In this document: positions 17,650 to 26,583 of the stretch, in pieces
Position numbering within the stretch: position 1 is the stretch's first letter
Layout: every line of letters begins with the position of its first letter
The notes under the pieces: generated by a model
The model's input: the letters and a program-made list of their open reading frames with translations, nothing else
The model's database searches: none
What the model was told of the DNA's origin: nothing
Position numbers and translations under genes: made by a program
Source: JdFR-22 sp964534325
GTDB lineage: Archaea > Halobacteriota > Archaeoglobi > Archaeoglobales > Archaeoglobaceae
Assembly (NCBI GenBank): GCA_964534325.1
Contig: CAZHOR010000010.1
Span: 1 to 64,000, forward strand
Length of the DNA stretch: 64,000 nucleotides
Reading direction: 5' to 3'

Positions 17650-19260
17650 TCAGATGTCGGTTGCGTCAATAACTGCTCCTTTCTGCCCCGCATACCTGTA
17701 AAGTTTATAGGCCAGCAGTTTTTTGTTCCCGGTTATCATGAACGATTTTTTGTTCCCCAACACTATCAATTTCTTTCTTGCCCGGGTGATGGCCACGTTG
17801 AGCCTTCTGGAATCGGAGGCGAAACTCAAATCCTTGGTTGCGGTCAAGGAAAGTATTATGACGTCCTTCTCTCTTCCCTGAAAGCCGTCTATGGTGTTGA
17901 CCTCCACATCCGTTTTGGTGGAGATGAGCTCCTTCTGCTTCACGTAAGGAGTGATGACCCCTATATCCTCTGCTCTGACACCGTGGAGTTGAAGCTCTTC
18001 ACACAGAGTTGCTGTGGCTTCAGCCTCCCCGAAATTGTATTTGGAGCCCTTACCCTCCTCAGTTCCCTGAACGTTCAAGAAGACCACCGGAAGTTGAGGG
18101 GACAGAACAGGGTTAGTTGAGCCGATATTCAGCCTGACGTCCTTGCAGCTCTCGTGAGGGGTTATGGCTTTCCTGTAGATGAATTTGGCGGCGAAATCAA
18201 TGATATCGGGATTGCTCCTGTAGTGGTTCCTCAACCACACTGCCTGCGGCTTCAGGGAGTAGAAGAAGTTGAAAGCAGAGAATTTAGAGGACTTATTATT
18301 GTACCGAAGAACAGGAGAGAGCTGGTAGGGGTCGCCTACCATCACAAACCTTTTCCCTTTCTGCATGGCCAGCAGAGCTGCGGATACCAGTGCCTGACTG
18401 CTCTCGTCGATGAACACCAAGTCAAATTTCTGCTCGTTCATGGGGTAGATAGCGCTCTTTATGAGGGTGGAGCCCACTATGGGAGTGGAGTTGAGGGTCT
18501 TCAACATCTCCTGCTCTATCTTCTTGGAGTTCTTGGAATAGTACTCGGCCACTTCTTCCGGGTCATCATCTTCCACTTGCATCTTGTGGAGAACATTTTT
18601 CTCCAGGGAGTAGCTCAATGCACCAGGGGATATTCTGGATGGGTTCCCTACTCTGGTGGCTCTGGATGTCTCCAGCTTTTCGATGGCGTTATCCACAGCT
18701 CGATTGGTATGAGAGGCAATCAAAACCCGCATACCTCTCATGGAAGCCATCTCCGCTGCCTTGGAAATGAACTCGGTCTTTCCCGTTCCGGGAGGGCCAA
18801 TAACCAGCAAAAGGTGGTCATCGGGAAGTTCGAGGGAAGTTGCGGCAGCAATACCCTGGTACCTGTCCAGCCCGTTTATGTTGCCTATGGAAGCAGAATT
18901 ATAGACCTGGGGCAGCTCTTCAGCCATGTAGCGGTCCAGAATATCCAGCTGAAGATCATAGGAGATGAGATTCTCCATCACAATAAGCTTCAAATTTCTC
19001 TTTTCGGGGGTCTGTATGAGCTTCACCACCTGATGATCCCCGCTCCGGATGACGTAGCCCAGCTCCTGAATGGTACTCCCATCCATGAAACCCAACAGGG
19101 TCCCTTCGGGCAGCTTTCTGGTGTCTATAACCCCTATGTTATTTTTGACCGCCAGTAGCTCTCCCTCAAAAGATGCTCTCTGCTCTGCCTCCTCTCTTAC
19201 TATATTCCTCTCCTCTTCCAGGATCTCCCTCAGCTTAAGAAGCACTTTTTGACTGTCCAT
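17650..19260 (-). CDS. UPF1/DNA2-like superfamily 1 helicase
   Basis: A 536-residue SF1B helicase like IGHMBP2/UPF1/DNA2. Motif I is GPPGTGKT at 155-162, followed by ASHTNRAVDNAI (Ia) and FIDESSQAL (II, near 290). NHYRSNPDII, TIDGFQGREKDVIILS (V) and NVAITRARKKL (VI) follow in order. The N-terminal 130 residues form a beta-rich module, as in related archaeal proteins. It would unwind DNA or RNA using ATP; the substrate is unknown. It ends three bases from pdxT in convergent orientation, so it is separately transcribed. The start is ATG 19260. Confidence 0.9.
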   Translation of the reverse strand: MDSQKVLLKLREILEEERNIVREEAEQRASFEGELLAVKNNIGVIDTRKLPEGTLLGFMDGSTIQELGYVIRSGDHQVVKLIQTPEKRNLKLIVMENLISYDLQLDILDRYMAEELPQVYNSASIGNINGLDRYQGIAAATSLELPDDHLLLVIGPPGTGKTEFISKAAEMASMRGMRVLIASHTNRAVDNAIEKLETSRATRVGNPSRISPGALSYSLEKNVLHKMQVEDDDPEEVAEYYSKNSKKIEQEMLKTLNSTPIVGSTLIKSAIYPMNEQKFDLVFIDESSQALVSAALLAMQKGKRFVMVGDPYQLSPVLRYNNKSSKFSAFNFFYSLKPQAVWLRNHYRSNPDIIDFAAKFIYRKAITPHESCKDVRLNIGSTNPVLSPQLPVVFLNVQGTEEGKGSKYNFGEAEATATLCEELQLHGVRAEDIGVITPYVKQKELISTKTDVEVNTIDGFQGREKDVIILSLTATKDLSFASDSRRLNVAITRARKKLIVLGNKKSFMITGNKKLLAYKLYRYAGQKGAVIDATDI

Positions 19261-19484
19261 ATTAGAGGCACCTACAATGATGAATTATGATGTTGCGTTC
19301 CTTTACCGGGCCAGTGGTGCATTGTTTATATTTTACTAATTCACTGGTTGCCAGCATACAGCATATGCCAATGCCCTATGCCCATAGAATATGCACATAG
19401 GTATTGACCATAAGTTTTAAAAACAATCTTGGATAAGCGGGTGTCATAAAGATTAAAGCATTTACTTCTTTATAAGCATGTTAA

Positions 19485-19575
19485 GGGCCGGTAGCTCAGA
19501 CAGGTCGGAGCGACGGACTCTTAAGGTCTGTCCGGAGATATCCGTTGGTCGGGGGTTCGAATCCCTCCCGGCCCG
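19485..19575 (+). tRNA. tRNA-Lys (CTT) with 16-nt intron
   Basis: The acceptor is GGGCCGG/CCGGCCC with discriminator G. The D stem is GCTC/GAGC, and the T arm is GGGGG-TTCGAAT-CCCTC. The anticodon stem is ACGGA (19513-19517) and TCCGT (19541-19545), separated by a 16-nt intron. After splicing, the loop is CTCTTAA with anticodon CTT at 19520-19522 and variable loop TGGTC. The mature length is 75 nt. Without removing the intron the gene looks like a class II tRNA with a UUA or UAA anticodon, which is misleading. Confidence 0.92.
19524..19539 (+). other. tRNA-Lys intron in bulge-helix-bulge
   Basis: The intron lies at the canonical position 37/38. The exon bases CTCT (19518-19521) pair with GGAG (19534-19537), giving the 4-bp central helix. 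The bulges are TAA (19522-19524) and ATA (19538-19540), each cut after the second base. The outer intron helix is only GG/CC around a 5-nt loop. This is the bulge-helix-bulge substrate of the archaeal tRNA splicing endonuclease, close to minimal size. Confidence 0.88.
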
Positions 19576-19645
19576 TTCCCAATTCAAATAATATCAATTT
19601 TGGTAGCCTATTAACTTATATATATTTAATATTTGATTATTTTTT

Positions 19646-20098
19646 ATGCTCCCTTCAAGCCATTTAGCCGCCGGATACTTGCTGGCGTACCTTTTTTACT
19701 CTATGGACTTTATCGGGAGCACGGTTTTCTGGCTGGCTATACTGGCTTCCATATTGGTGGACATAGACTATTTTGTGAAGTATACACATCGGGAGCTCTT
19801 GACCCACACCCCTGTTTTCTGGCTCATAGTGTTCACACCGCTCATCATATGGAGGTTTGAACTGGTGGTTGTCTTCCTGGCCATAATGCTTCACTTCTCC
19901 ATGGACATGGTGGACTGGGGCATCATGATATTCTACCCCTTCTCCAAGAAGAATTACGGCCTGAAACTGCTACCCGAGCTGGAGTCGAACTCTCCCCCAA
20001 AATTCTTGAAGGGCTACATAGCCAATACCAAAATGGTCATCCTGGAGGTAGCCATTATCTGCGCCGCCATTATCCTGGCAGCGACAGTGGATCTCTAA
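19646..20098 (+). CDS. Polytopic membrane protein, YdjM/DUF457-like
   Basis: A 150-residue membrane protein with about four hydrophobic segments (roughly 7-25, 27-44, 55-85 and 128-147). The N-terminal SSHLAAGYLLAY, the ILVDIDYF segment and the later LHFSMDMVDW are typical of the YdjM-like putative metal-dependent membrane hydrolase group, with conserved His and Asp residues. The enzymatic role is unproven in the family. It lies just downstream of tRNA-Lys and is monocistronic. Confidence 0.65.
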   Translation: MLPSSHLAAGYLLAYLFYSMDFIGSTVFWLAILASILVDIDYFVKYTHRELLTHTPVFWLIVFTPLIIWRFELVVVFLAIMLHFSMDMVDWGIMIFYPFSKKNYGLKLLPELESNSPPKFLKGYIANTKMVILEVAIICAAIILAATVDL

Positions 20099-20194
20099 TA
20101 TCTAATGCCATCCCAGCATCAAATCATATCCAATCTATCCGATCTCAAAATTTTGAAATTTTGAACAAGAAGGATAATAAAGGTTAAGAGAAGA

Positions 20195-20392
20195 TCAGGA
20201 GTGTTTACTCCTTTTCTTCATTACTTCTTCCAGCTTTCTTTCCATGGGCTCTTCATCCGTATATTGACATCTCAGGAAATGGTTAACCGCAGTAGCGATT
20301 GCGTCTTTGGTTGCGTTTTCGCCGGTCTTCTTCTTCAATTCATTGAGCGTGGACTCATCCAGCACGGTTTGGGCGTGAACAATATCTGCCAT
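20195..20392 (-). CDS. DUF5371-family small protein (copy 2)
   Basis: A 65-residue protein containing IVHAQTVLDESTLNELKKK, then TGENATKDA and a helix ending in NHFLRC. This copy is closest to the form known from Methanosarcina-type genomes, and it lacks the long Lys-rich tail of the other two copies. The start is ATG 20392, with GGTGAT four bases upstream. Its function is unknown. The three dispersed copies suggest a lineage-expanded family. Confidence 0.78.
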   Translation of the reverse strand: MADIVHAQTVLDESTLNELKKKTGENATKDAIATAVNHFLRCQYTDEEPMERKLEEVMKKRSKHS

Positions 20393-20554
20393 AATTATCA
20401 CCTAATCCATTTAAATTAGTTTAATATTTAAAACCCATCATATTCTCTATGATGACTTGATAACCTGAGGGGGAATTAAGTTCCTCCTCAAATCAGAACT
20501 TGGAACACCCTTAACTACAGCAAAAAATATCTTCCCCCTGGCAGAAGAGGGTTT

Positions 20555-21316
20555 ATGACGCCCAAAGAAGCTCTGGAGATATCCAGAAAGGTTACAGAGG
20601 AAGTCAAGAACAGCATATCAAGAATACCTGCCGTGGAGCTCTCTTCTGAAGTGGGGATGGGGAAAGATGGCACCCCCACCAAGAAAATTGATAAAGTGGC
20701 TGAAGACGCCGCAATAGATGTCCTGAAGGAGCACGACGTTACTGTTGTAAGTGAAGAAGCTGGTGTTGTGGGTGAAGGTGATGTTTATGTGGCTCTGGAC
20801 CCCATTGACGGCACATTCAACGCAGGAAGGAATATCCCTCTCTATGCTGTCTCCCTGTGTTTCTCCACAAGCACCAGGATCGCAGATACGTTTATGGGTT
20901 ATGTCTGTAATCTGGTTACAGGTACGGAGTACTGGGCGGATACTAAAGCCGCGTACAAGGATGATGAAAGGATCTTTGTTTCCCAAACAGAGTCTATTGA
21001 GGACTGTAACGCCATCTTCTACTATCCTGACAGAAAATATGGTTTCAAAAAGATAAGAATAATGGGTAGTGCTGCACTGGAAGTCTGCATGATCTCTGAT
21101 GGTACTTTTGACTGTTTTATAGACTCCAGAGGGGATAAGGGGTTTTTAAGGGTTTATGATATTGGTGCAGGCATATACATAGCCAGGCTGGCGGGAGCGG
21201 TGGTCACTGACCCTGAAGGAATTGGTCTGGATGAGAAAAGAATTAAAATGGATGAGAGATTTAAGCTTGTAGTATCCAATAAACACCTTCATCCTCAACT
21301 TCTGGAGCTGGTATGA
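20555..21316 (+). CDS. Inositol monophosphatase / archaeal FBPase family
   Basis: A Mg2+-dependent sugar phosphatase of 253 residues. The metal-binding set is visible: E67-E68 in SEEAG, the LDPIDGT motif with D82 and D85, and a C-terminal RVYDIGAG block corresponding to the family W-D-x-A-A-G. Archaeal members hydrolyse inositol 1-phosphate and often fructose 1,6-bisphosphate, and both activities are plausible. It overlaps the NAD kinase gene by four bases (ATGA). In Methanocaldococcus these two activities occur fused in one protein, so the coupling here is meaningful. Confidence 0.88.
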   Translation: MTPKEALEISRKVTEEVKNSISRIPAVELSSEVGMGKDGTPTKKIDKVAEDAAIDVLKEHDVTVVSEEAGVVGEGDVYVALDPIDGTFNAGRNIPLYAVSLCFSTSTRIADTFMGYVCNLVTGTEYWADTKAAYKDDERIFVSQTESIEDCNAIFYYPDRKYGFKKIRIMGSAALEVCMISDGTFDCFIDSRGDKGFLRVYDIGAGIYIARLAGAVVTDPEGIGLDEKRIKMDERFKLVVSNKHLHPQLLELV

Positions 21317-22092
21317 TGGATGGCGCAGTAGTATATAAGCGGGATTCAGGGGAAATCGCTCAGGATGTGCTGGACTTCTTGAACAGCAGGGAAGTTTCGG
21401 CCAGGGAATTCAATTACTTTTCTCGTGAACTGGAAGATTACGATTTCATTGTCAGTATAGGGGGCGATGGAACTATTCTGGACATACTTCAGGAAGTAAA
21501 GAAATGTCCGCCCATATTCGGAGTGAACACTGGAAGAATAGGCCTGCTCAACCATTCCGAGAAGAACGATTTTAAAGATAGGTTGCAGGAAGTTTTGGAA
21601 GGTAAAGTGGGTACGGATGAGTTCCTCAGGATCGAGGGGTTCATAAACGAAGAGAAGATGACCGCCATGAACGAGATCGCAGTTTTGAGCTCCATACCTG
21701 CCAAACTGCTGGGCGTGACGGTTAAAGTGGATGGGGTGGAGACCGAGAGGGTTAGGGCAGATGGTATGCTGTTCTCAACCCCGGTGGGCTCCACAGCCTA
21801 CGCTCTTTCGGCAGGAGGTCCTGTAATCGACCCTCATGTCCATTCCATCCTCATTGTCCCTATTGCTCCATTCAAGCTGGGATGGAGGCCCTGGGTAGTC
21901 AACCAGAACAGGACAATTGAGGTGGAGTTGACCTTGGGGGAGGCAAAAGTAGTTGCAGATGGTAGAAGATCTGCAAAGCTATCCACAAACGATGTACTGA
22001 CCATCAAAAAATACGAACACCCCGCAGTATTCTTCAAAACTCAATCAGAAAGAATAGAAAAAATTGTTAGCAGGATAAGAACTATCGAATAG
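21313..22092 (+). CDS. nadK: NAD kinase
   Basis: Phosphorylates NAD to NADP. The 259-residue product has the diagnostic GGDGT at residues 50-54 and the RADGMLFSTPVGSTAY segment around 150-165 that binds NAD. The C-terminal beta-sandwich is present. The ATG lies within the stop of the inositol monophosphatase gene (4-bp overlap), so translation is coupled. The length and motifs are normal. Confidence 0.95.
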   Translation: MMDGAVVYKRDSGEIAQDVLDFLNSREVSAREFNYFSRELEDYDFIVSIGGDGTILDILQEVKKCPPIFGVNTGRIGLLNHSEKNDFKDRLQEVLEGKVGTDEFLRIEGFINEEKMTAMNEIAVLSSIPAKLLGVTVKVDGVETERVRADGMLFSTPVGSTAYALSAGGPVIDPHVHSILIVPIAPFKLGWRPWVVNQNRTIEVELTLGEAKVVADGRRSAKLSTNDVLTIKKYEHPAVFFKTQSERIEKIVSRIRTIE

Positions 22093-22094
22093 CC

Positions 22095-22577
22095 TTAGCG
22101 CTTATCGAACTCCGTTTTTAATTTATCATAAGTTTCCTGCAGAGCCTCGGGCACCACATTCACATCCCCCAAGATGGGCATGAAGCTGGTGTCGCCATCC
22201 CAGCGGGGGACTATATGGGCGTGGAGGTGGTCTTCCATTCCCGCACCAGCAACACTACCTACATTGATGCCTATATTGAAGCCATCGGGCTGCATGACCT
22301 CTCTTATGATCTCTTCACATATCCTGACCTGCTCCATCATATCCAGAAGCTCATCCGACGCAAGATCTGTAACGTCTCCTACATGTCTGTATGGTGCTAT
22401 CATGAGGTGGCCGGGGTTGTAAGGGTAGCGGTTCATTATCACAAAATTGTTATCACCTCTGTATAAAAGTAGATTTTCTTTATCTCTATTTTCCTTGGGA
22501 TATTCGCAAAAAATGCATCCTTCTTCTTTCGGTCCTAAGATATATCTGATTCTCCAAGGGGCGAAGATGCGGTCCAT
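22095..22577 (-). CDS. HIT-family nucleotide hydrolase/transferase
   Basis: A 160-residue histidine-triad protein with HLHAHIVPR, placing H117, H119 and H121 in the active site. An N-terminal C21-x-x-C24 pair may bind zinc with later residues. The W-R-I-R-Y-I-L segment at the start resembles the Ap4A phosphorylase-type branch. A dinucleoside polyphosphate or AMP-conjugate hydrolase is likely. The start ATG 22577 is preceded by GGAGGG, and I reject the longer upstream frame. It is divergent from lonB. Confidence 0.9.
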   Translation of the reverse strand: MDRIFAPWRIRYILGPKEEGCIFCEYPKENRDKENLLLYRGDNNFVIMNRYPYNPGHLMIAPYRHVGDVTDLASDELLDMMEQVRICEEIIREVMQPDGFNIGINVGSVAGAGMEDHLHAHIVPRWDGDTSFMPILGDVNVVPEALQETYDKLKTEFDKR

Positions 22578-22651
22578 AATTTTCCCTCCATAAATGTCTC
22601 GAGATATTTGTCTTTCCGTTACAATAAATTTATGATGTTTTCGAGCACAAA

Positions 22652-22662
22652 TTATTTTAAAA
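22652..22662 (+). promoter_or_regulatory. TATA box of lonB
   Basis: TTATTTTAAAA ends 21 bp before ATG 22683, consistent with a leaderless transcript. No ribosome-binding motif precedes the ATG. Confidence 0.5.
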
Positions 22663-22682
22663 GTAATGTGGAGTAAAAGGCT

Positions 22683-24569
22683 ATGGGTAATATGGAAGAA
22701 AATAAACACCATCACTCTGAAGAGGACGATTTACTCGGTGGATTGGATTTCGAAACCACCGCTGATATTAAAGTTCCTGATAAATTGATTGACCAGGTTA
22801 TAGGTCAAGATCATGCTGTTAATGCTGCCAAAAAGGCGGCTGTTCAAAAAAGGCATGTGATGTTGATCGGCCCCCCCGGTACAGGAAAGTCGATGATAGC
22901 CAAGGGAATGGCGGAACTGTTACCCAAAGAAGATCTGGAAGACATTATTGTTCATACCAACCCTGAAGAACCCAATCAACCCAAGATAAGGGTAGTACCA
23001 GCAGGGAAGGGGAAAGAGATTGTCAACGCCTACAAACAGGAAGCAATGAAGAAAACACAGGCAAAGAACTTCCTCATTTTCATGCTGGTCTTCTTCGTCA
23101 TAGGTTACACGCTCATAACCAATCCTGAATATTTCCTGTGGGGGATCATTGCTGCAGCCTTAATATTCCTGGTCGCCAGATACGTTCTTCCCAAGGAAGA
23201 GAAGAATATCCCCAAATTACTGGTAAGCAATGCTGAAAAGACTATAGCACCTTTTGAGGATTCTACCGGAGCTCATGCAGGAGCACTCTTCGGTGACGTC
23301 AGGCACGATCCATTCCAGTCAGGAGGCCTGGAAACGCCTGCCCACGAAAGAGTTGAAGCGGGAGCCATCCACAGAGCGAACAGAGGAGTGCTCTACATAG
23401 ACGAGATAAACACTCTTGCCATCGAGTCTCAGCAGAAGATCCTTACCGCCCTCCAGGAGAAGAAGTTCCCCATAACGGGTCAATCAGAACGTTCGAGCGG
23501 TGCCATGGTCAGGACCGAGGCAGTCCCATGTGATTTCATTCTGGTGGCTGCAGGGAACCTCGATGCACTTTACGGAATGCACCCCGCACTCAGAAGCCGA
23601 ATTGAAGGTTATGGCTATGAAGTCTATGTTAACGATACTATAGAAGACACACCCGAGAACAGAGAGAAATTCGTAAGGTTTGTTGCTCAGGAAGTAGCCA
23701 AGGACGGTAAAATACCTCACTTTGACGAGTATGCCGCTGCCGAGGTTGTAAAAGAGGCCAGAAAGAGGTCAGGCAGAAGAAACCATCTTACCCTGAGGTT
23801 CAGAGAGCTTGGCGGCCTAATAAGGACTGCAGGTGATATAGCTAAAGGTGAAGGTTCTGACACCACCAAAGTAGAGCATGTTACTGCCGCCAAAAAGATA
23901 TCCAAAACTATTGAGGCCCAGCTCGCAGACAAGTTCATTGAGAAGAGGAAGGATTACAAACTCTTTACCACAGAAGGACAGGAGGTCGGTAGGGTCAACG
24001 GACTGGCGGTTATTGGAGAGTCTGCAGGAGTAGTTCTGCCCATAATAGCCGAGATCACGCCTGCCCTGAGCAAAGAAGAAGGTAAGGTCATAGCTACAGG
24101 CAGACTGCAGGAGATAGCTCAAGAGGCAGTGATGAACGTATCGGCTATAATCAAGAAATTCACCGGCAAAGACATCTCCAACCTGGATATACACATCCAG
24201 TTCGTGGGAACCTACGAAGGAGTAGAAGGAGACTCAGCAAGCATCAGCGTAGCTACAGCAGTTATATCCGCCCTGGAGAATATTCCTGTCGATCAGTCGG
24301 TGGGAATGACGGGAAGTCTATCCGTGAAAGGCGAAGTGCTGCCAGTAGGAGGAGTGACCCAGAAGATAGAAGCCGCAACCCAGATGGGCATCAAGAAAGT
24401 TATCGTTCCGCAGGACAACTTCGACGACATAATGCTGGACGCAGAGCACGAAGGAAAAGTAGAAATAATCCCCGCAATCAGAATCGAAACAGTACTGGAC
24501 CATGCCCTGATAGGTAAAGAAGCAAAAGAGAAACTCCTGGGCAAACTCAAGCAAGAAGCCTACGTATAG
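22683..24569 (+). CDS. lonB: Archaeal membrane Lon protease (LonB)
   Basis: An ATP-dependent membrane-bound protease of 628 residues. Walker A GPPGTGKS lies at 63-70. Two membrane helices (about 129-145 and 151-168) are inserted between Walker A and Walker B, the hallmark of archaeal LonB. Walker B is VLYIDEIN at 236-243. The Lon proteolytic domain at the C-terminus has S518 in EGDSAS and K561 in VTQKIEAA as the Ser-Lys dyad. It has a His-rich acidic N-terminus. The start is ATG 22683, probably leaderless. It would degrade membrane and misfolded proteins at the inner face of the membrane. Confidence 0.97.
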   Translation: MGNMEENKHHHSEEDDLLGGLDFETTADIKVPDKLIDQVIGQDHAVNAAKKAAVQKRHVMLIGPPGTGKSMIAKGMAELLPKEDLEDIIVHTNPEEPNQPKIRVVPAGKGKEIVNAYKQEAMKKTQAKNFLIFMLVFFVIGYTLITNPEYFLWGIIAAALIFLVARYVLPKEEKNIPKLLVSNAEKTIAPFEDSTGAHAGALFGDVRHDPFQSGGLETPAHERVEAGAIHRANRGVLYIDEINTLAIESQQKILTALQEKKFPITGQSERSSGAMVRTEAVPCDFILVAAGNLDALYGMHPALRSRIEGYGYEVYVNDTIEDTPENREKFVRFVAQEVAKDGKIPHFDEYAAAEVVKEARKRSGRRNHLTLRFRELGGLIRTAGDIAKGEGSDTTKVEHVTAAKKISKTIEAQLADKFIEKRKDYKLFTTEGQEVGRVNGLAVIGESAGVVLPIIAEITPALSKEEGKVIATGRLQEIAQEAVMNVSAIIKKFTGKDISNLDIHIQFVGTYEGVEGDSASISVATAVISALENIPVDQSVGMTGSLSVKGEVLPVGGVTQKIEAATQMGIKKVIVPQDNFDDIMLDAEHEGKVEIIPAIRIETVLDHALIGKEAKEKLLGKLKQEAYV

Positions 24570-24707
24570 CTCTAAAGGCGTTTAAACTCCAAATTCCAAA
24601 TTTTTCTTTAATTTATTTGAAACTAAAGATTGAGCTTAATTTATAAGCTAATGAGTAAAGGACTCAAAAGATAAAAAAATCTCGTTTTAATACCTTAAGA
24701 ACTCAGT

Positions 24708-26453
24708 TCAGTAGTTCTCTATTCCCAGTTTCTCTAATGTTTTTTCGGGGTTGGTCTGGTAGGCGTAGATTATGTTGGATACTTCTGCGAATGATTCTAC
24801 GTCATTTTCTAGCATGTAGTCCAGTATGGATTTTCTTCTGTCCAGTTCTTCTTCTAGTTCGTTGCTGTCCCATCCTCTTGATTGTTTGATGTCCTCCAGT
24901 GCTTTTGATGCACCGATCCTCACGTGGGTGTCCTTTATTCCGTCGTAGTTGAATACGGTTGAGGTTCTGAGCATCTTTGTCTGGGGATCCAGGTCGGTTA
25001 CTTCCGCTATTTCGATATTTCTCCTGTATCTGTGCTCTCCTACGTAAACCTGGGACTGTATGCTCACGATATCCAGCGCCTCTATCATGGGTCTGGGGAC
25101 GTTGATGGGTGGGTTCTCCAGCCGGTGAATAACTCCGTTGAATGTGTCTGCGTGAAGTGTGGAGTAGGTGGTGTGGCCGGTGGACATGGCCTGGAACAGA
25201 GTTAAGGCTTCCTTACCCCTGACCTCACCCACAATGATGTATTCTGGTCTCTGTCTCAGAGCGGCTTTCAGCAGGTCATACATCTCCACTGACCTAGAAA
25301 CATCTGCAAGGGTTGTTCTGGTTATTCCCGGTATCCAGTTTATATGAGGTAGAGTTAGCTCTCTGGTGTCCTCAATGGTGACTATCTTGGATTTGGGTGG
25401 GATGAATAGGGCTACCGCATTGGTTGAGGTTGTTTTACCGCTGGCAGTACCTCCAGCGAAGATGAGGCTCTTCTTGTTCTCGATACATAGCCAGAGGTAT
25501 GCCACCTGTTCAGTGGAGAATGTTCCCCATTTTATGAGGTTGATGGGAGTGATGGGCTCCTGTCTGAACTTTCTTATGGTGAATGTGGAGCCGTGGTCCG
25601 TGACCTCTCTGCCCAGGGTCATCTGTATCCTGCTCCCATCAGGCATGGTAGCATCGATCATCGGCTCGGCAATGGATACGTGCTTACCGCACTGCTGGGC
25701 AAGCTTTATAACGAATCTGTCCAGCGTCTCCGGGTTATTGAACTGGATGTTCGTTTTGAGGTTGGTGTGCTCCCGGTGAAATATGTAAATCGGTTTATTG
25801 TACCCGTTACAGGATATATCTTCAATTTGAGAATCATACATCAGCGGAGTTATTTTCTCGAACAGTATTGAATCCCTCAACACATAATACAGGACCCTAT
25901 AATACTCCAGTTCCTCCAGTTTGATCCTGAAATCTTCCAGGATCTGGTCCATTTTGTCCCTAAGTATCTCCTCTCTCTCTTTTTCTTCTTCTTTGGTGAT
26001 GGGGAAGTACTGGAGCTTGTTCAACACCTCTTTGACTATATCCTTTTCTCTCTCTGAAAGTGATGGTTCGTTAATATAATAGGTTGACTCGTCCTCAGAC
26101 TTCCCGTCAAGAATATGGACGCTGGCAAAAACGTATTTACTGTAAATGGGATAACTATCGATTTGAGTTAAGGTTTCGGGGACCTCAAAATCCTGTTGAA
26201 GTGACTCGGCAAGATCCTTAAAGACCTCTTCATCAACTTCTCTTTCTTCTGTTTCATCTCTCTTCCCTTCCTTATCCTTTAGCTCGATCGTCTCTTTTGA
26301 GGTCTCCAAATCCTCATCTACTTCTTCTGGTATATCTTCCTGATGGTCATCTACTTCATGTGCTAATTCATCTGATTCTTCATAATCATCGACTTCTTCT
26401 CCAATTTCTTCTTCTATCTCTTGTGTGGATTGTTTCTTAAGCCTGAGTCTCAT
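24708..26453 (-). CDS. Archaeal type II/IV secretion ATPase (GspE/VirB11-like)
   Basis: A 581-residue secretion-superfamily ATPase that would power assembly of a pilus or similar surface filament. A very acidic segment (about 11-85, Glu/Asp-rich) precedes a domain ending in the conserved MIDATMPDGSRIQ block. Walker A GGTASGKTT lies at 334-342, followed by the Asp box TIEDTRELTLPH, Walker B IIVGEVRG and the His box TTYSTLHAD. No TadC/ArlJ-type membrane partner or pilin gene is adjacent. The neighbour upstream on the same strand is a degenerate RecA-like protein. A perfect 14-bp palindrome lies 11 bp before the ATG. Confidence 0.92.
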   Translation of the reverse strand: MRLRLKKQSTQEIEEEIGEEVDDYEESDELAHEVDDHQEDIPEEVDEDLETSKETIELKDKEGKRDETEEREVDEEVFKDLAESLQQDFEVPETLTQIDSYPIYSKYVFASVHILDGKSEDESTYYINEPSLSEREKDIVKEVLNKLQYFPITKEEEKEREEILRDKMDQILEDFRIKLEELEYYRVLYYVLRDSILFEKITPLMYDSQIEDISCNGYNKPIYIFHREHTNLKTNIQFNNPETLDRFVIKLAQQCGKHVSIAEPMIDATMPDGSRIQMTLGREVTDHGSTFTIRKFRQEPITPINLIKWGTFSTEQVAYLWLCIENKKSLIFAGGTASGKTTSTNAVALFIPPKSKIVTIEDTRELTLPHINWIPGITRTTLADVSRSVEMYDLLKAALRQRPEYIIVGEVRGKEALTLFQAMSTGHTTYSTLHADTFNGVIHRLENPPINVPRPMIEALDIVSIQSQVYVGEHRYRRNIEIAEVTDLDPQTKMLRTSTVFNYDGIKDTHVRIGASKALEDIKQSRGWDSNELEEELDRRKSILDYMLENDVESFAEVSNIIYAYQTNPEKTLEKLGIENY

Positions 26454-26463
26454 TATTATTATA

Positions 26464-26477
26464 ACTATAGCTATAGT
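26464..26477. promoter_or_regulatory. 14-bp palindrome upstream of secretion ATPase
   Basis: ACTATAGCTATAGT is a perfect palindrome directly upstream of the secretion ATPase start. It could be a regulator-binding site overlapping the promoter or 5' leader. No other copy was noticed in the window. Confidence 0.35.
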
Positions 26478-26583
26478 AAAAAAGTCTTTTGATGCTCACA
26501 TGATGCATCGCGAATAAAACCCATAAATTGGTCTACAATCAAAAACTACCCTATATAAATAGAATATAGCTTAGAAGCTAACA

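Noticed and set aside
18154..19158. Long open frame (334 codons) on the plus strand
   Set aside because: It is antisense to the UPF1-like helicase, whose motifs are all intact on the other strand, and it shows no domain of its own.
19485..19575. A class II tRNA with a UUA (ochre suppressor) or UAA (Leu) anticodon
   Set aside because: The apparent long variable arm and odd loop come from reading through the intron. With the 16-nt intron removed, all stems pair as tRNA-Lys(CTT) with discriminator G.
20449..20469. C/D-box RNA candidate (ATGATGA followed by CTGA)
   Set aside because: No matching C' and D boxes follow at the right spacing, and no terminal stem is present.
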